Assembly: GCA_013215515.1 (NCBI GenBank) | Contig: JABSPC010000138.1 | Coordinates: 1 to 12,714 of the forward strand | Reading direction: 5' to 3' | DNA: 12,714 nt | DNA from: Crocinitomicaceae bacterium | Lineage (GTDB): Bacteria; Bacteroidota; Bacteroidia; Flavobacteriales_D; Crocinitomicaceae | Part shown: positions 11,834 through 12,714 of the stretch, in pieces | How positions within the stretch are numbered: position 1 is the stretch's first letter | How the letters are laid out: each line of letters begins with the position of its first letter | Translations under genes and position numbers: made by a program | Notes under the pieces: generated by a model | Databases searched by the model: none | Seen by the model: only the letters and a program-made list of their open reading frames with translations | Told to the model about the DNA's origin: nothing

Positions 11834-12714
11834 TCACCAGTCAATTGGGAAGTAATCTTTCAAGAACTTGCCGCTCCAGTGCTTTCCAGTGTTGATACCA
11901 TCCAACAGAGGATCCATCACACGTGCGGCACCATCGACAATATCTAGTGGTGGCTGAAAATCATGTTCTGACTCCTTTTTCCTAGCCAACTGAACCGGAT
12001 CTTCATCTGTAACCCACCCAGTATCCACTGCATTCATGAAGATTCCGTGCTTAGCAAACTCAGAAGCAGAAGTATGCGTCATCATATTCAATGCGGCCTT
12101 AGCCATATTCGTATGCGGGTGACGATCTTGCTTGTGGAACCTGTGAAACTTACCCTCCATCGCAGAAACGTTTATGATATGCTTCATTCCAGTATTTTCC
12201 TTCTTCATTAGATTCGAAAGGCGATTGCACAAAACAAAAGGCGCAACTGCATTTACGAGCTGAACCTCAACCATTTCCGGAGTCTCAATTTCTCCAAGTT
12301 TCAACCTCCAACTATTCGTTGTTCGAAGGTCAACCTGCTGTAAATCAGCATCTAGCTCTCCTTCAGGAAACACTTCTTTTGTCGCCAATGAATTATCAAA
12401 GCTATATGGTATCTGTGACAACCTCGCCGATGCTCTCAAACCAATTCCAGGCTCTGGACCGTGCCACGTTACAGGCAATCTAGTATTGTTCTTCTCTCCA
12501 GTATTCTGAGTAAATAACCGCAGCTCTTCTAAGCAATGATTATGGTCACTGAGCAATAACTGGGCATCTTTAGAGAGATCGCTTGCAGAAAGCTCCTCAT
12601 TGCCCATTAAATGTTGATAGAACCCTGCAGGGCGGCGAACCGTCTGAGCCGCATTATTTATCAGTATGTCTAATCGATCGTATTTCGATTCAATGTAATT
12701 ACAGAATATCTCAA
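11834..12714 (-). CDS. Atypical short-chain dehydrogenase (SDR), N-terminus off the window
   Basis: The frame is open to the right edge (292 codons visible), so the ATG at 12607 is internal. Proof is the SDR motif LINNAA (NNAG type, fragment residues 17-22), which lies upstream of it. Further on are the catalytic-Ser segment [10 protein letters not shown] and the active-site helix [13 protein letters not shown], then [10 protein letters not shown]. In classical SDRs a Tyr precedes this Lys by four residues; here that place is Thr, so the usual proton donor is missing. A long insert of about 100 residues between the NNAA and Ser motifs is also unusual. I recall a bacterial SDR subgroup with [12 protein letters not shown], so this is likely a conserved variant and not a mutation. 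The nucleotide-binding GxxxGxG part is outside the window. The substrate is unknown. Confidence 0.8.
   Translation of the reverse strand, partial: EIFCNYIESKYDRLDILINNAAQTVRRPAGFYQHLMGNEELSASDLSKDAQLLLSDHNHCLEELRLFTQNTGEKNNTRLPVTWHGPEPGIGLRASARLSQIPYSFDNSLATKEVFPEGELDADLQQVDLRTTNSWRLKLGEIETPEMVEVQLVNAVAPFVLCNRLSNLMKKENTGMKHIINVSAMEGKFHRFHKQDRHPHTNMAKAALNMMTHTSASEFAKHGIFMNAVDTGWVTDEDPVQLARKKESEHDFQPPLDIVDGAARVMDPLLDGINTGKHWSGKFLKDYFPIDW

Noticed and set aside
12605..12607. ATG at 12607 as start of the dehydrogenase
   Set aside because: The same frame continues upstream to the window edge and includes the SDR motif LINNAA.

Overview
The window looks like chromosomal DNA of a Bacteroidota, most likely Flavobacteriales. 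The evidence is AT-rich DNA, type IX secretion (T9SS) C-terminal sorting sequences, several promoters of the Bacteroidota type (TTG, 18-21 bp, TAnnTTTG), weak Shine-Dalgarno sequences, and a PnuC/ribosylnicotinamide kinase pair of flavobacterial style. No rRNA, tRNA or CRISPR array was seen.

Layout. Positions 1-4991 are all on the minus strand: the N-terminus of a lipoprotein (cut by the window edge), a GNAT acetyltransferase, a 122-aa secreted protein lying 4 bp downstream of a large T9SS-exported Cys-rich protein, radA, and a 69-aa secreted basic protein. Positions 5024-5091 hold divergent promoters. To the right on the plus strand is yceI, then a broken pnuC, then a NadR-like kinase. These three are joined by start/stop overlaps (ATGA, TAATG), so they form one translationally coupled operon, although pnuC has lost about two thirds of its coding sequence.

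Positions 6406-7608 are a decayed IS3-family element bounded by about 20-bp inverted repeats. It sits inside the remains of a small signal-peptide gene. That gene is the last member of a minus-strand operon (9581 to about 7609): a 97-aa exported Cys-containing peptide, a DUF692/MNIO (BufB-type) iron enzyme, and a DUF2063 (BufC/HvfC-type) partner. This is the most interesting part of the window. It has the layout of a ribosomally made, post-translationally modified peptide (bufferin/MNIO-type RiPP), but the candidate precursor has a Cys-Cys pair and a long Lys/Arg tail and shows no EGKCG-type repeats.

Divergent from this operon is a 47-aa Lys-rich protein (9703-9846) whose promoter seems to share a CAAATTTG palindrome with the operon. 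Next come an orphan T9SS C-terminal fragment (9882-10022), a (AACT)16.75 microsatellite starting 3 bp beyond the stop codon of a DEAD-box helicase, and that helicase with a clear promoter. Last is the C-terminal part of an atypical short-chain dehydrogenase that runs off the right edge.

The region shows recurrent gene decay (pnuC, the IS, the IS-split gene, the T9SS tail) next to intact housekeeping genes. All functional statements come from motifs read by eye; no database search was possible.
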